Source of the DNA: Euryodendron excelsum
Lineage: Eukaryota > Streptophyta > Magnoliopsida > Ericales > Pentaphylacaceae
Reading direction: 5' to 3'
Length of the DNA: 64,000 nucleotides
Assembly (NCBI GenBank): GCA_033060915.1
Contig: CM065378.1
Location: 8,750,001 to 8,814,000 of the forward strand
Shown here: positions 25,961 through 36,613 of the stretch, piece after piece
How the letters are laid out: each line of letters opens with the position of its first letter
Position numbering within the stretch: position 1 is the first letter of the stretch
The notes under the pieces: generated by a model
Told to the model about the DNA's origin: nothing
The model's input: the letters and a program-made list of their open reading frames with translations, nothing else
Databases searched by the model: none
Position numbers and translations under genes: made by a program

Positions 25961-26394
25961 GTTAGCTATGGGTGAGATTAGTGTTAGCTATTCATTAAAT
26001 TTTTATTATTTGATTAATTTCTCATATTAGACTTATTTAATAAGATATATTGTTATTTTTCATATCTACTAGTTCGATTGCATATTCACTTCATCCCCCT
26101 AAATTTTGTGATGAAGAGGATCCAAATGAAAATTCAAAGGTTATATAATATAAATTTTTATTGGTTTTACTTCTTTGTTGTGTTTGAAACGCTAGTACTA
26201 TTAATTGCTTGTAACTTCTTATTTGTTTTATATTATAGATTTAGCACTTTAATTGCTTGGGTGATGAGAGTTGTGGTTTGTTTGAAGACAAGACAATGAT
26301 GTGGGAAAAGAAGGGTGCGAAGACAATTTAGGGAGGAAATGATGGGGAGAGATAGATATCTCTTCCCTTTAGTTGTTACCAAAAACATTGCAAT

Positions 26395-26695
26395 GTTTGA
26401 ATAGTTATGAATTTAGGATGTTTGATGAGGTGGAGATATGTTTCTTATGTTTGTTGGTCATGAACATAGGTTTATTTGATGTGTGAACATGTATTTTTCT
26501 TAATGTTTGCATGGGTATGAATTTGGGATGTTTGATGATGTAGAGATGTGTTTCTTATGTTTGGATGCTTACAAATTTGGCTTCTTTGATGTGCGGACAT
26601 GTATTTGTTTTGTGTTTGAATGGTTATGATTGTGGGTTATTTGATGGTGTTGACATGTATTTTCTTATGCTTGAATGTTACGAATTTGATATATG
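26395..26695. repeat. 54-56-bp minisatellite, about 5.5 units (unit 1)
   Basis: Units begin 'gtttg' and start at 26395, 26449, 26505, 26559, 26614 and a partial one at 26669. Each contains 'ttgatg(a/t)(g/t)(g/t)' and ends '(t)tcttat' or similar, so the array is degenerate. It lies just after the hAT tail and is probably the subterminal 3' repeat of that element. The unit 3 version is at 58415-58716. Confidence 0.8.
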
Positions 26696-26984
26696 TTAAT
26701 CTGAGTCAATATTTGGAATGGTTGGAATGAAAAGTGAGTTTCACCAATTTGTGGATTTTCATGTGTCATAAATGATGGAAAATAGAGTGCTTTTATAAAT
26801 GGATAGGGGGTTAATTTTTATTTTTTTATTAATGTTACTGGTTTTTTTAGTATAAATTTTTTTGTACGTAGCGAGTACTGTTCAAATTAAGGTGTGACAT
26901 GAGATAATTTTTGAGTGAAATTTGCTCTCTTGAACCAAGTTTACTAAATTTTAGATGGCTGTAAGGCTTTTTTAAAAAATTGCA

Positions 26985-27085
26985 CACCAGGGAAGAGACC
27001 AAGCGGGGCGAGGGCGAGATTCACCTAGACAAGGCAGGGGTGCGCAGGGCCTCAACTCATATCCGCCGGTTGCCATTCCTTCCCA
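26985..27085. mobile_element. Candidate hAT 3' terminus (GC-rich end), unit 1
   Basis: A locally GC-rich stretch, 'gggaagagaccaagcgggg', then 'cgccggttgccattcct', resembles the ends of plant hAT elements, which often finish ...GGGTTGCCATCCCTA. The unit 3 copy is at about 59000-59096. Assignment is inferred. A 'ggggatggcag' motif at 21876 (and 53855) could be another hAT end in inverse sense. Confidence 0.4.
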
Positions 27086-28672
27086 TATATTATTGATATT
27101 CTAATGTTACCTTCAAAAATCAAAAGATGGTTAGGATGGTGTCCCATGGGATGGGCATTGATCAGAGAAGTTAGAATATATGCCAAACCTATAACCAAAC
27201 TGATTTAGTCACTTTTGGAATATTTAGATTAGATTTAGAATGAATAAATCAAAAAATATAGCCTAACCAACCCAAATCATAGTTATTAATACCCTACTGC
27301 ATCGGTCGGTAAGTATTGCACCAGTGTTCGTACAATGCAAAAAATTCAAATATTGTCCCAATTAACTTATCACCTTGTGCCAGTCGTACTGGCCTATCTC
27401 AAGATATTCTAATCGTGCTGGCCTTCAATGATTTTTAATAATTAATAATGTCTTCTACAGTGTTAAATGATTTTTTTTCTTATTCTATTTCTCTTTTAAG
27501 TTTCTTTGAAAAAATTATTTGATAATAGTTTGCTATATTAAAAAGTTTAGACTTTTGTTGGGTACTGATAGAGTAGCACGTGTGTTGCACGTGGATTCTT
27601 TATGATGCATTTGAAATACCAAGTGACAATTTATATTTTATGCCTTTAAATTATATATATATACACATATATATATTTAAAAAATTTAGTTGTCCATGAC
27701 AATGTAAGAATTGTCAAAACCTATTCAAATATCTTTCAAATTCTGTAAGTTATTATAAATAATTAAGAAAGCTATGCAATAAAGGGAACTTTCCATGTTA
27801 TGTTAATCTTTCGTTTAAAGTGCTCACCCTTTTCCTTTTTTTCTTTTTTCTTTTCAGGGTATCATTAAGCATACTCACTTCGTGACTTCTATTTACTACA
27901 CTTTTGCCAACTTTACCAAAAAGTAATTTATATTTTAATAAAAAAAAAAGAAAAGAAAAGACTCAACTTCTGCCAAATAAATGTATGAAATAGAGATATA
28001 TTATTATCTTTGATCCAAATTAAAAAAAAAAAACAAAAAAACACAAAAAGACATAGCAATATATGAAATAATAACTTACAATAGAAATACAACATTTACA
28101 TTTTTTTATCAGCTGAATTTCTTCATATAAATACAACATTTACAATCTCGAACTCTTTGTTTCTTTGATTTCAAAATCCTTGGGAGTCCTGATAAAGAAG
28201 ATCTTGAACCACATACCTTATTAGTGATACTATTATAATAGGTCGTTAGATCAAATATGCCATACACAATCAATGATCAGTTGGTGAAATTGCCTACATA
28301 GACCACGTGAATGTTTCTCTTCTGCTTTAGGCCAGCAGAGAATCTTTTGTATTAGCCCGAGCAAAATTGAAGATTACAAAAAGAAAAAAATAAAATAAAA
28401 ATTTCACAAACAAGAGTTAGAGAATATTGGTAGCAGTGAAAGAACTAACCAATTTGGTCTTTGATGAGAGCAAGAGAGATCGAGAGATTTGAAAAAAAAC
28501 AGAGTGAAATATCAGTGAAACAAAAGAGATACGAGCATCAACTCCTCAACCTGAGACCGCCAATAGTTGTCCAACATATGTCAAAACAAAAAAACCAGTT
28601 GTCCAACCATTTATTGATTATTAAACCTAGAAGGCACATATATTAGATTAAAAAACAAACAAGCACAAAGAG
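27086..28672. other. Duplicated spacer, no gene
   Basis: AT-rich spacer shared with 59097-60702, including (TA)n runs near 27650 that differ in length between the units. No coding region is supported. Confidence 0.5.
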
Positions 28673-28759
28673 TGAGAACCCAATACAGATCTATTGAGGA
28701 GAAACCCATTACAAATGTCTTCTTCATATCATCATATGACATTACGCATATACCGCATA

Positions 28760-29420
28760 TAAATGCAACTACATTGCCGGATAAATATTAATATATACGT
28801 AAAGTATGTAGAGAGAGAAATAGAGAAAGCAACTAATTGGAAACCATGAAACAAACAAGAAAGGACTTTCCAGTCCGCTGCAAGTGACCTTTGTCCAATG
28901 AAACTCCAACCTCTTGGCGGCGGGGCCATACTTAACATAGTTTATCAGCACTTGATCTCTTTCGCCTTCACGGTACTTCTCAGACTACCCAAATCTTGGA
29001 AAAGCTTCACATAGATTCTGAATTTTGAGTTTTTCTAATCCAATAAAACACAATGATTTAATAAAAAATGAAATAGACTAAAAGTAATTAAACATACCAT
29101 TATTACAGAACCCTTTTTTTTTTTTTTATCCAAACCCCTTTCCATACATTGTCAACCAAGCTAATGTTCAGAACGCACCTCTGGTTCATCAAGCAGAATC
29201 GCTATGCGTGAACCAATCGATTGTTGTTGATGAGCAAACATTGGCATAGCTTCCATGGATTGTCTTTGGACTCCGCATTGTATGAACCTTCAACTGAGAG
29301 AATAAGCACATAAATGCTCAAAATAATCAAATCAAGCAACCAAGAAAAATGGAAATTCTTAGCATCCCATATATCATACTCACCATGAATTGAGATGGCA
29401 CTTGCGACAACGTCCCTACA
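28760..29420 (-). other. Possible minus-strand exon remnants, unrecognised
   Basis: On the minus strand a segment reading ACRDVVASAISIH ends at a GTGAGT donor near 29385. An acceptor ending in CTCTCAG lies about 90 bp further on, near 29294, and joins it in frame to an open stretch (VEGSYNAESKDNPWK...). A second open stretch near 28770-28950 contains INYVKYGP and RLEFHWTKVTCSG. Splice-like signals and non-random peptides suggest degraded or partial exons, but I do not recognise the family and stops follow soon. The segment is unique to the gap between units 1 and 2. Confidence 0.25.
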
Positions 29421-29964
29421 TGCAGAAAGCAAACAAAGAGTTATCGAAATTCACTCGAAAAAAATCTAATGCAGTCAAGTGTAGTCATCAATTTGGATTC
29501 GAAGCGGATTTTCGTAATTAAACCTCGAGATAACTCTGACATCGCATGTCAATTACGTCGACAAAGAGACATTTTATAGATAAGTATTCTTTCATATTTT
29601 ATTGGTATTATTATTTTATTTTATTTTTTTTCGTATTACATACGCACCACATGGTGAAATAGGTTACTTCATGTATTGGTGGAAAAGGTAAAAATCTAAA
29701 GTTTTTTTTTGTACAAAAATAAAATATGCAAATAAACTACTCACAATCCATAAGGGACATTGTCCCTCAGCACTACATAACTTTCTGTAAAAGACCTCAG
29801 CACACTTACATTGAAAGCAAAGTTTAGGTTCATTGCATACTATGAGTATTGAAAAGTAAATTTAGGTTCATCAAATGATTATGAAGAGTCAAACTCAAAT
29901 ATTGAGAGAGAAAATTTAAATTTTTACATGCTAAAGCAGCCACTCTAATGGTAGAAATCAAGGT
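29421..29964. other. Spacer between units 1 and 2, nothing recognised
   Basis: AT-rich DNA without gene or repeat signature that I can name. Confidence 0.4.
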
Positions 29965-30670
29965 TTTATTATTGATAAGTGGAGCCAAAAGGAACCTTTT
30001 CTAGCCGGCCTTAACCTCATGATGCAAGGGTCGGGGACTTTTTTTCCGTCATTTTGCTATTGTGTCTTTACCTAGAAATCCAATAGGATGTCATAACTAA
30101 AAAAAATGTCCTTGACAACTCTATACTCTTCCTTTTGTAAAATGAATGAGAGTTGGAAAGTGATTCTAATCAGTCATTTAGCATATATTTTCAAATTTCA
30201 ATCATTTATTTAACTGTCAATAGTCCAAAAACTTCTTTATTAGTTTATTTCAAATTAAAAGACGAAAGATAAAGATAGATATTCGTTCCAAACTAGCCTT
30301 CCCCATCTCTTCTGAGTAAATATTAGGTAAAAGTGTTGTACCATATCATCGTATTGATGTGATGTAATGAATTAATAAACTATAATTCTATAACTGTATA
30401 AATCCTAATTATCAAGAGTGTTGGGTATAAAATTTAAATTTTTTTTCTAAAACAAAATATTATTTTGATAATTAGGATTTACCATATTCATATGACTATG
30501 TATTATTAACCAATAAACGTGGATGTAACTAATGTTTTTCACTTTGAATCTTTTAGCTAGCTAAGAAAAATGACACCGAAATAGAATCTAATTTGAAAAC
30601 ATACTAGAATGTGATTGCAAATTTGCTTTATTTATGTTCGTGTGTGTGTGTATATATATATTAATGTATG

Positions 30671-32279
30671 TGTTGACCTAAAAAGTTGACCTCCATAAGT
30701 GATTTTGATGATATTAAAACCCTACAATTGTGGTCTAATGATTTTAACTAAATGTGTTTTCACTTATAACAAGAACTGACCTAAATTTATTTCGAAAGGA
30801 TTGAAGGTCTTAAATAGACCTCAAGAAGTTTGAAAAAAAGCATTGTCAACAATATGCGTTATTGCTGACATCTTGAAGCTTTTATGCGAAGAAATTGTTG
30901 AAGACAGTGAGGAAATTGTCAGCACATCAGTACATTGCTGACACTTGATTGAAGATTCAAAGAAGCAGTTGTCAAAGTCACAACAACACTCATGACCAAC
31001 ATGTTTTACAAGAAGACCCTCGTTCCTCATGTTCATAACAATCCACTAATATTGGTCAAACACCACGCATCTATTGTTGACAAGTCCCTAAGCCTCAAAG
31101 GAAGCACAAAGCTAGATTTCATATGATGGTTGGCATCTGTGATGAAGGATAAATTGAAGAAGCGTGTGTCAAAGTATGGTTGACACTATACAGCATTGCA
31201 AGCACCAGAAAGGCAACCTGACTGAAAAAGACAGAATCGAAGTGTCAAGATAAAATTGTTGACACCCTATTAGATGGTCGACAATTTGAAGCCTATGAAC
31301 TTTCACAGGAGACAGTCTTTGAAGATGGTTGACAATGTATTGTCTTGTTGACTCCATCAAAGACTAATTTACGAAATGACTTAGAGATTGTCAACAATAT
31401 ACAAAATTGCTAACACTTTCGATAAGCAGACAGAGAAGTAATGAACTAAAATGGTCAACACGAATGAAGTTGATTGCTAACAATCTTAGCTCCAACGACC
31501 GAATTTTTAAACATTTTGACTTGGCCACCCGCACATTTAATACAATCCCACCATCTCTAACGGTTGAATTTTGTGAGGAAGTATACATAGATGACTTCAA
31601 ACACATTTATGGGAGAGAGACAATAATCATGAAGCACAAAAGCCAAGATCTAATTCCTCATCTGCTTTGTTTTTCTAATCTATCCGAACTAAGAATTCTG
31701 AGCTTTAGCTTGCATTCACTTAACTTGAAGAGCGATATTTTTGTATTCTTTCTTCATTAATACTTGTAAAGGTTGTGTATACCCTTGTTGAGAGAGTGTA
31801 GCTTGAGAACACACTTGTAAGTTAGAGAAAGCTAGTGCGAGCTTCTTGGTTGGTGAGAGTTTGGTATAAACTCTTGTGTAAGAGTGAGTTGGCCACTTGG
31901 AGCAAAACCAGCAACTGTATATAGAGACTTTACATAGCGAAATACCTTCGAGAGGTAAAAGTTGGGTTGAACCTCTATAAAAATTCTGGTGTCCATCTCT
32001 TACTATGCATGATTATCATTGTCAGCCACTTGCATCTTTAACCTTGGACATTGTATTACATTATTTTTTATTAAAATTTGTGATTGCTAACTATCTGAGT
32101 TGTTCACATTTCTGATTAATCAAATCTGATCATTGATATCTTTGTTTGTCAAGAATCTAATAGCATCAAGTGTTCATCTCAGAGTTCCATTAATTTGTGA
32201 TTATTAACTGGTATTATTGCTTGCTATTAATTTTTAAAAACTCAATTTACACTCTCTTGGGTTGATATTTATACTAACA
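30671..32279 (+). mobile_element. Solo LTR (1609 bp) with 5-bp target duplication
   Basis: The segment starts TGTTGACC and ends ACTAACA, so it has the TG...CA ends of an LTR. It is flanked by a perfect 5-bp direct repeat GTATG (30666-30670 and 32280-32284). No internal domain, primer-binding site or second LTR is present, so it is a solo LTR left by recombination between two LTRs. A TATAAAA-like element near 31966 and the order of motifs suggest + orientation and a copia-type element; the family is inferred. It carries about fourteen TTGAC cores on both strands. It interrupts sequence that is continuous in units 1 and 3 (about 15.8-16.5 kb and 48.5-49.2 kb). The ORFs at 30821-31760 are inside it and are not genes. 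Confidence 0.88.
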
Positions 32280-32284
32280 GTATG

Positions 32285-33439
32285 TTGTTCCGAATTTCAT
32301 GGAGAGGATTCAAACCCAAAAAAGCTTTATTTAAAGAGTGCAACCCAAAGGTGGCTGGAGTGAACTTCATTGCACCGGTTTATTGCTCGTATGTTATTAT
32401 TCTACTTCACATACGAAACTTCATGAACGGTATTTTTTTTGTTTTCAGCCTTGATCTAAATTAATGATCTAACACGCCTAGTCTGACATTGGATGATTTG
32501 GAACTACCTAAAAGTGAATTGTTGGCACACACATTTTTTGAAACTTCTATTCGTTGGTTTGCGACAGTATGAACTTCTTTTGTAAGGATAAATGAAAATT
32601 CCAACAAAAATAATGTGGCTGCCAAATCAAAGAACAGTAACGCCATGTAAACATAATTTATATATAAAATTTTTGTACATAATAATGTATGTTAATGGTT
32701 CTTTCATTTCAAACCAAAGCATTCACTATTTTACCTGATAAATTCAGATATACCACTGCCACATTATTACAAAATTCTATAATAACAAAACTTATTCTTG
32801 CTCTTATTATTGTATAGTTTCTATTGCTTCTGTTCTATGCTTGCTAATTAATGTCGCAAAGCTCTTGATGAATGTGTTTGGTGGAGCAGGGTTAAACCCA
32901 GTGACAACGGCATCCGGCCCATGCGATGAGATCATGGGCACAACTCACCCTCCTCTTCTTAGGGCTTTGGCCCTCCAATGTATCAAAGAGAGAGAAAGAA
33001 AGTGTATGTGTTTTGTCTTTATAAACGGTATGATAAAATTAAATATGATTAAAGGATAGCTAAATTGATTATTTTAATGCCATAATAGAAACTCAAAAAA
33101 GAATTGCATGATGGGTTAATCTTCGTTAATGCACCCTTCAGCAAATTCTAAATAACCCAATATTTTTCGGGAAAAGTCCATGAAGCTCTACCCTCTCCAC
33201 CGAAACTGGATCCTATATCGGTAAGGCAACGGGCAGAGCAAGCCAAGGTGAAGTGGAAATTACAAAATTCGGCTGTCCATATATATAAATGTGATCTGAT
33301 GACACTAAATCTATGTAGTTGTACTACTGTATTACTTATATTACTATATAAGTATATACTCATGCTATATGTAAGTATATATTACTGGGACAAATTACCG
33401 GCATTAGTCACTGTGCTAAAACGTAACTTTCATGCAACC
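32285..33439. other. 5' flank of NPF copy 2
   Basis: Diverged counterpart of about 16540-17890. No gene is supported; the ORF at 32841-33059 has no domain. The promoter of copy 2 would lie here. Confidence 0.5.
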
Positions 33440-33447
33440 TATAAATA
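33440..33447 (+). promoter_or_regulatory. TATA box of NPF copy 2
   Basis: TATAAATA, 56 bp upstream of the ATG at 33496, the same spacing as in copy 1. Confidence 0.55.
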
Positions 33448-33913
33448 TTGGAGTTTGGGGGGCCATTTGGAGAACTAGAAAAACTTGCTAAGAAGATGGA
33501 AATAATGGAGAAGAAAGATAGCCATGTTAAGAGGATGAAAGGTGGATTGATCACCATGCCCTACATTTTTGGTAAGTTTTTTGTGTTGTTTATGAATGAA
33601 ATACTTCTTCTTCTACTACTAGTCTATTACAAATGATCTTTCAGCTTTGGGGTTTTGATTTTTTATTGTGATTGTATTGTTTTTGTGCAGCAAATGAGGT
33701 TTGTGAGAAGTTGGCTGTGGTGGGTTTTGGCACCAGTATGATCAGCTACTTAACCCAACAGCGTCACATGCCATTAACCAAAGAAGCCAACACTCTCACC
33801 AATTTCATTGGTACTGCAAGCTTGACGCCGCTGCTTGGAGCCTTCATCGCCGATGCATATGCTGAACGGTACTGTACTGCAGCAGTTGCTTCCATTATAT
33901 ATCAGATAGTAAA

Positions 33914-33917
<4 letters not shown>

Positions 33918-33949
<32 letters not shown>
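33918..33949. repeat. CT microsatellite after donor of intron 2, copy 2
   Basis: A (CT)n run begins about 10 bp downstream of the GT donor. Equivalent shorter runs lie at 18362-18380 (copy 1) and 51065-51090 (copy 3). Confidence 0.9.
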
Positions 33950-36142
33950 GTATGCATGTATGTACGTAGATCAAAGGGAAAGCCGGGAAGGATTAGTTGC
34001 TTTCAAGAGATGAATATATATATACAAAGTTTCAAAAAAAGAAAAATTAGATAATGAACGCCAACAGGAAACAGACATAAGATTGCTTACCTCATGGTAG
34101 AAGAATATTGAATGGATTCTTGTAACAATTATCTGAGAATATACAGATGATATATCTCACAAGCACCGCACACTATTTTAAATAAACTACACCAAAACAA
34201 AAATAAATACTTTGGTTAGTAAAAATCTATTGAGTAATTCTATATGCAATTCTACTTCTCGAACCCTTTTTTTCACTTCTAGACACAGATATAGGACCCA
34301 AATTAATAAATTTATGTGGAACTATTTCACTTATGTCTAAGAGAAAGAAAAGGAATTGGAAAATGATTTGAATTCTCTTTATTCTATGATTGGAATGGAG
34401 ATCTTAATTTCATCCATGAATGGACTAGATGAAGTCTAATCAAATATTTTACCAAAACTATGTCGTTTTATATTAAAATTTATTTAGTTATATATAATCA
34501 CAAAATTATCTATTTATTTAGTTTTATATTAATTTTTATTTTAGGTGATGTTTCAACACTTTAATAGATGTAATGGAGATCTCCATTTCATATATCCTAA
34601 TCTATTGATAAATGAGATTACATATAACATTTCTTATGATCGGATTCGGTTGATATATATACACTATATATTATCTCATTATTGTCTTAATCACTCCATC
34701 AACTTGGTACTGAAAAATCAAACTTTCTTCCCCAGCTCGACTTCAAAATCAAATGTTTATGATTGCCAATTTTATTAGACTTTGCTTGTTATTTTAATAT
34801 ATATAAAACATCTTTCTTGGTAATGTGATGTAATCAGGGAATGACAAGCTTGACAATATCAGCAATACTACCAAACTTAAGGCCTCCCCCATGCAAAGCT
34901 GATCAAGCGTGCCAAGAAGCCAATGGTGGGCAGGTGGCAATCCTCTACATCTCAATCCTACTAGCTGCCTTGGGGGCTGGTGGGATCCGACCCTGTGTGG
35001 TGGCATTCGAGGCAGACCAATTCGATGAAACGGATCCTAAGCAAAAGACTAAGACATGGAGTTTCTTCAACTGGTACTATTTTTGCATGGGGGCATCCAT
35101 TCTTGTTGCAGTGACTGTGGTTGTTTATATTCAAGACAATATTGGGTGGGGAGGGGGGTTTGGAGTGCCAACGGTAGCCATGTTCCTTTCGATAATCGCA
35201 TTCATTGTTGGGTACCCGTTGTATCGAAATTTGGATCCAGCTGGGAGCCCGTTTACCCGATTGTCACAAGTTTGCGAGGCCGCGTTTAGGAAGAGAAATC
35301 TGGCTATGGTTTCTGATCCTCAACTACTCAATGAGAATGAGGAGCTTGATGCTTCTATTTCTGTAGCTGGAAAGCTTCTTCACTGTAAGCAGATGAAGTT
35401 AGTCTCTCTGTCTCTCTCTCCCTCTCTCTCTCTCAAAAGTTTTCATAAATGATGTTTGTGATCATGTTGTTCAAAGCAAAAACATCTATTATTTTAGCTT
35501 ATAATTTGTGTCACATCATTATGATAGAGTTTTTTATATAAAACATTTTGTAAAATAGAATTTATTCTTCAACTAAAGGAGATAGGTATGAGAGATGTTA
35601 TTGACGGGTATCTAAAAGAAAATCAGATAGAAAGTGATGCAAGAACACGTGTAGATAGAAGACATTGCAAAGAAGAAGTCAAAATTTGCCAAGAAAAAGT
35701 TGCAGAAATCTAAATATTATTTCAAGCTTGTCATTTTCCATATAGTGAAATAAATGTCTCGGACCAAGTAGGGGAGATGGAGACGACTCGGTCGGTTTGT
35801 GGCTATCTGTAACATTATTATCTCAAGTGGAGATGGAGATAGAGATGAATCAGTTTGTGGTTACTATAATATTAGAAAAATTCTATTCTTACAGAAATTA
35901 TATACAAAGTTTTAGACCAGAATTATTCGGTATTGACAATTTTAAAAATTTAAGCCGCTTTAATGAATCTTTTACTTGTAAATATTGCATCATCATTTAA
36001 TTTTGTGTACAAATTTTTTTTGCACATGTAACATTACTCATATCATTATTATCTCAAGAGATAGAGACGACTCGGTTTGTAGTTACTATATCAATCAATC
36101 ATTTGCACATGTATACATACATGTGTACATATTAGGGTTGTT

Positions 36143-36203
36143 GTAGGTGCACCATGTTTTATTCCGAAGTATCAAAAAAAAAAAAAAAAGTAGGTGCACC
36201 ATG
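36143..36203. mobile_element. Short poly-A insertion with 14-bp target duplication
   Basis: The 14-bp sequence 'gtaggtgcaccatg' occurs at 36143-36156 and 36190-36203. Between them are 33 bp, 17 non-A-rich bases followed by a run of 16 A. A poly-A tail plus a long target-site duplication is the mark of LINE-driven retroposition, here extremely 5'-truncated. Chance slippage is less likely because the A-run abuts the second repeat. Confidence 0.6.
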
Positions 36204-36473
36204 CCACCACAGACAATTCTCTCTCATGCAAGAGGCACCTTACATATAATTCTCCCCATTTCTTGTGTTTTGGGTAATGAATAATTTCTCGTTTGTCATG
36301 GTTGCTTTTTAATTTGCTAACCAACAAAAACTTGCGTGTCCTCTTGAACTCTTCAATAGGTCACAGCCACCCCAACCTAGAACAAGACCTGAAAATTTCA
36401 CTCCAGGACTGTTCCACAAATTGCCAAAATCTGGTTGAAGATAGGTCCCAAGTGATCATTAATTGAGGTTCTT

Positions 36474-36613
36474 CCTTCCCATGGCATATAAGCTACTAAT
36501 ACATTTTTCCCCAAAGCGAGTTCGCCACCAACTGTAGCGGCACCGTCCGCTAAAATTTGTCCTTTTTTAATGCATCTACCCCGCTGAACCTGGGGTTTTT
36601 GATGCATACAAGT
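36474..36613 (-). pseudogene. rpoB: Plastid rpoB fragment (NUPT) in intron 3 of NPF copy 2
   Basis: On the minus strand about 46 codons read [11 protein letters not shown], then [20 protein letters not shown], and end VAYMPWEG. This is a highly conserved part of the plastid-encoded RNA polymerase beta subunit (RpoB). The match stops abruptly after MPWEG and the flanks are ordinary intron sequence, so this is a nuclear plastid-DNA insertion of about 140 bp, antisense to the host gene. The reading frame is still open, which indicates recent arrival. It is absent from intron 3 of copies 1 and 3. Confidence 0.88.

Larger units (their letters stand above)
12440..28672. repeat. Segmental duplication unit 1 (matches 38925-60702)
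   Basis: This about 16.2-kb block, carrying NPF gene copy 1, matches 38925-60702 throughout once the copia element at 41471-47590 is removed. Anchors: 12680 with 39154, 14891 with 47592, 18136 with 50834, 24151 with 56259, and 28672 with 60702. Introns, UTRs, hAT remnants and downstream spacer are all included, so this is a DNA-level tandem duplication and not a retrocopy. The left edge lies inside MITE family 2. The right edge coincides with the start of the inserted gypsy-type element in unit 3. Confidence 0.9.

Noticed and set aside
26395..26695. Regular repeats that could suggest a CRISPR-like array
   Set aside because: The units are degenerate and contiguous without unique spacers, in a plant nuclear context after a hAT remnant.
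30821..31760. Several ORFs of 60-117 codons on both strands
   Set aside because: All lie inside the solo LTR and show no domain; LTRs do not normally code.
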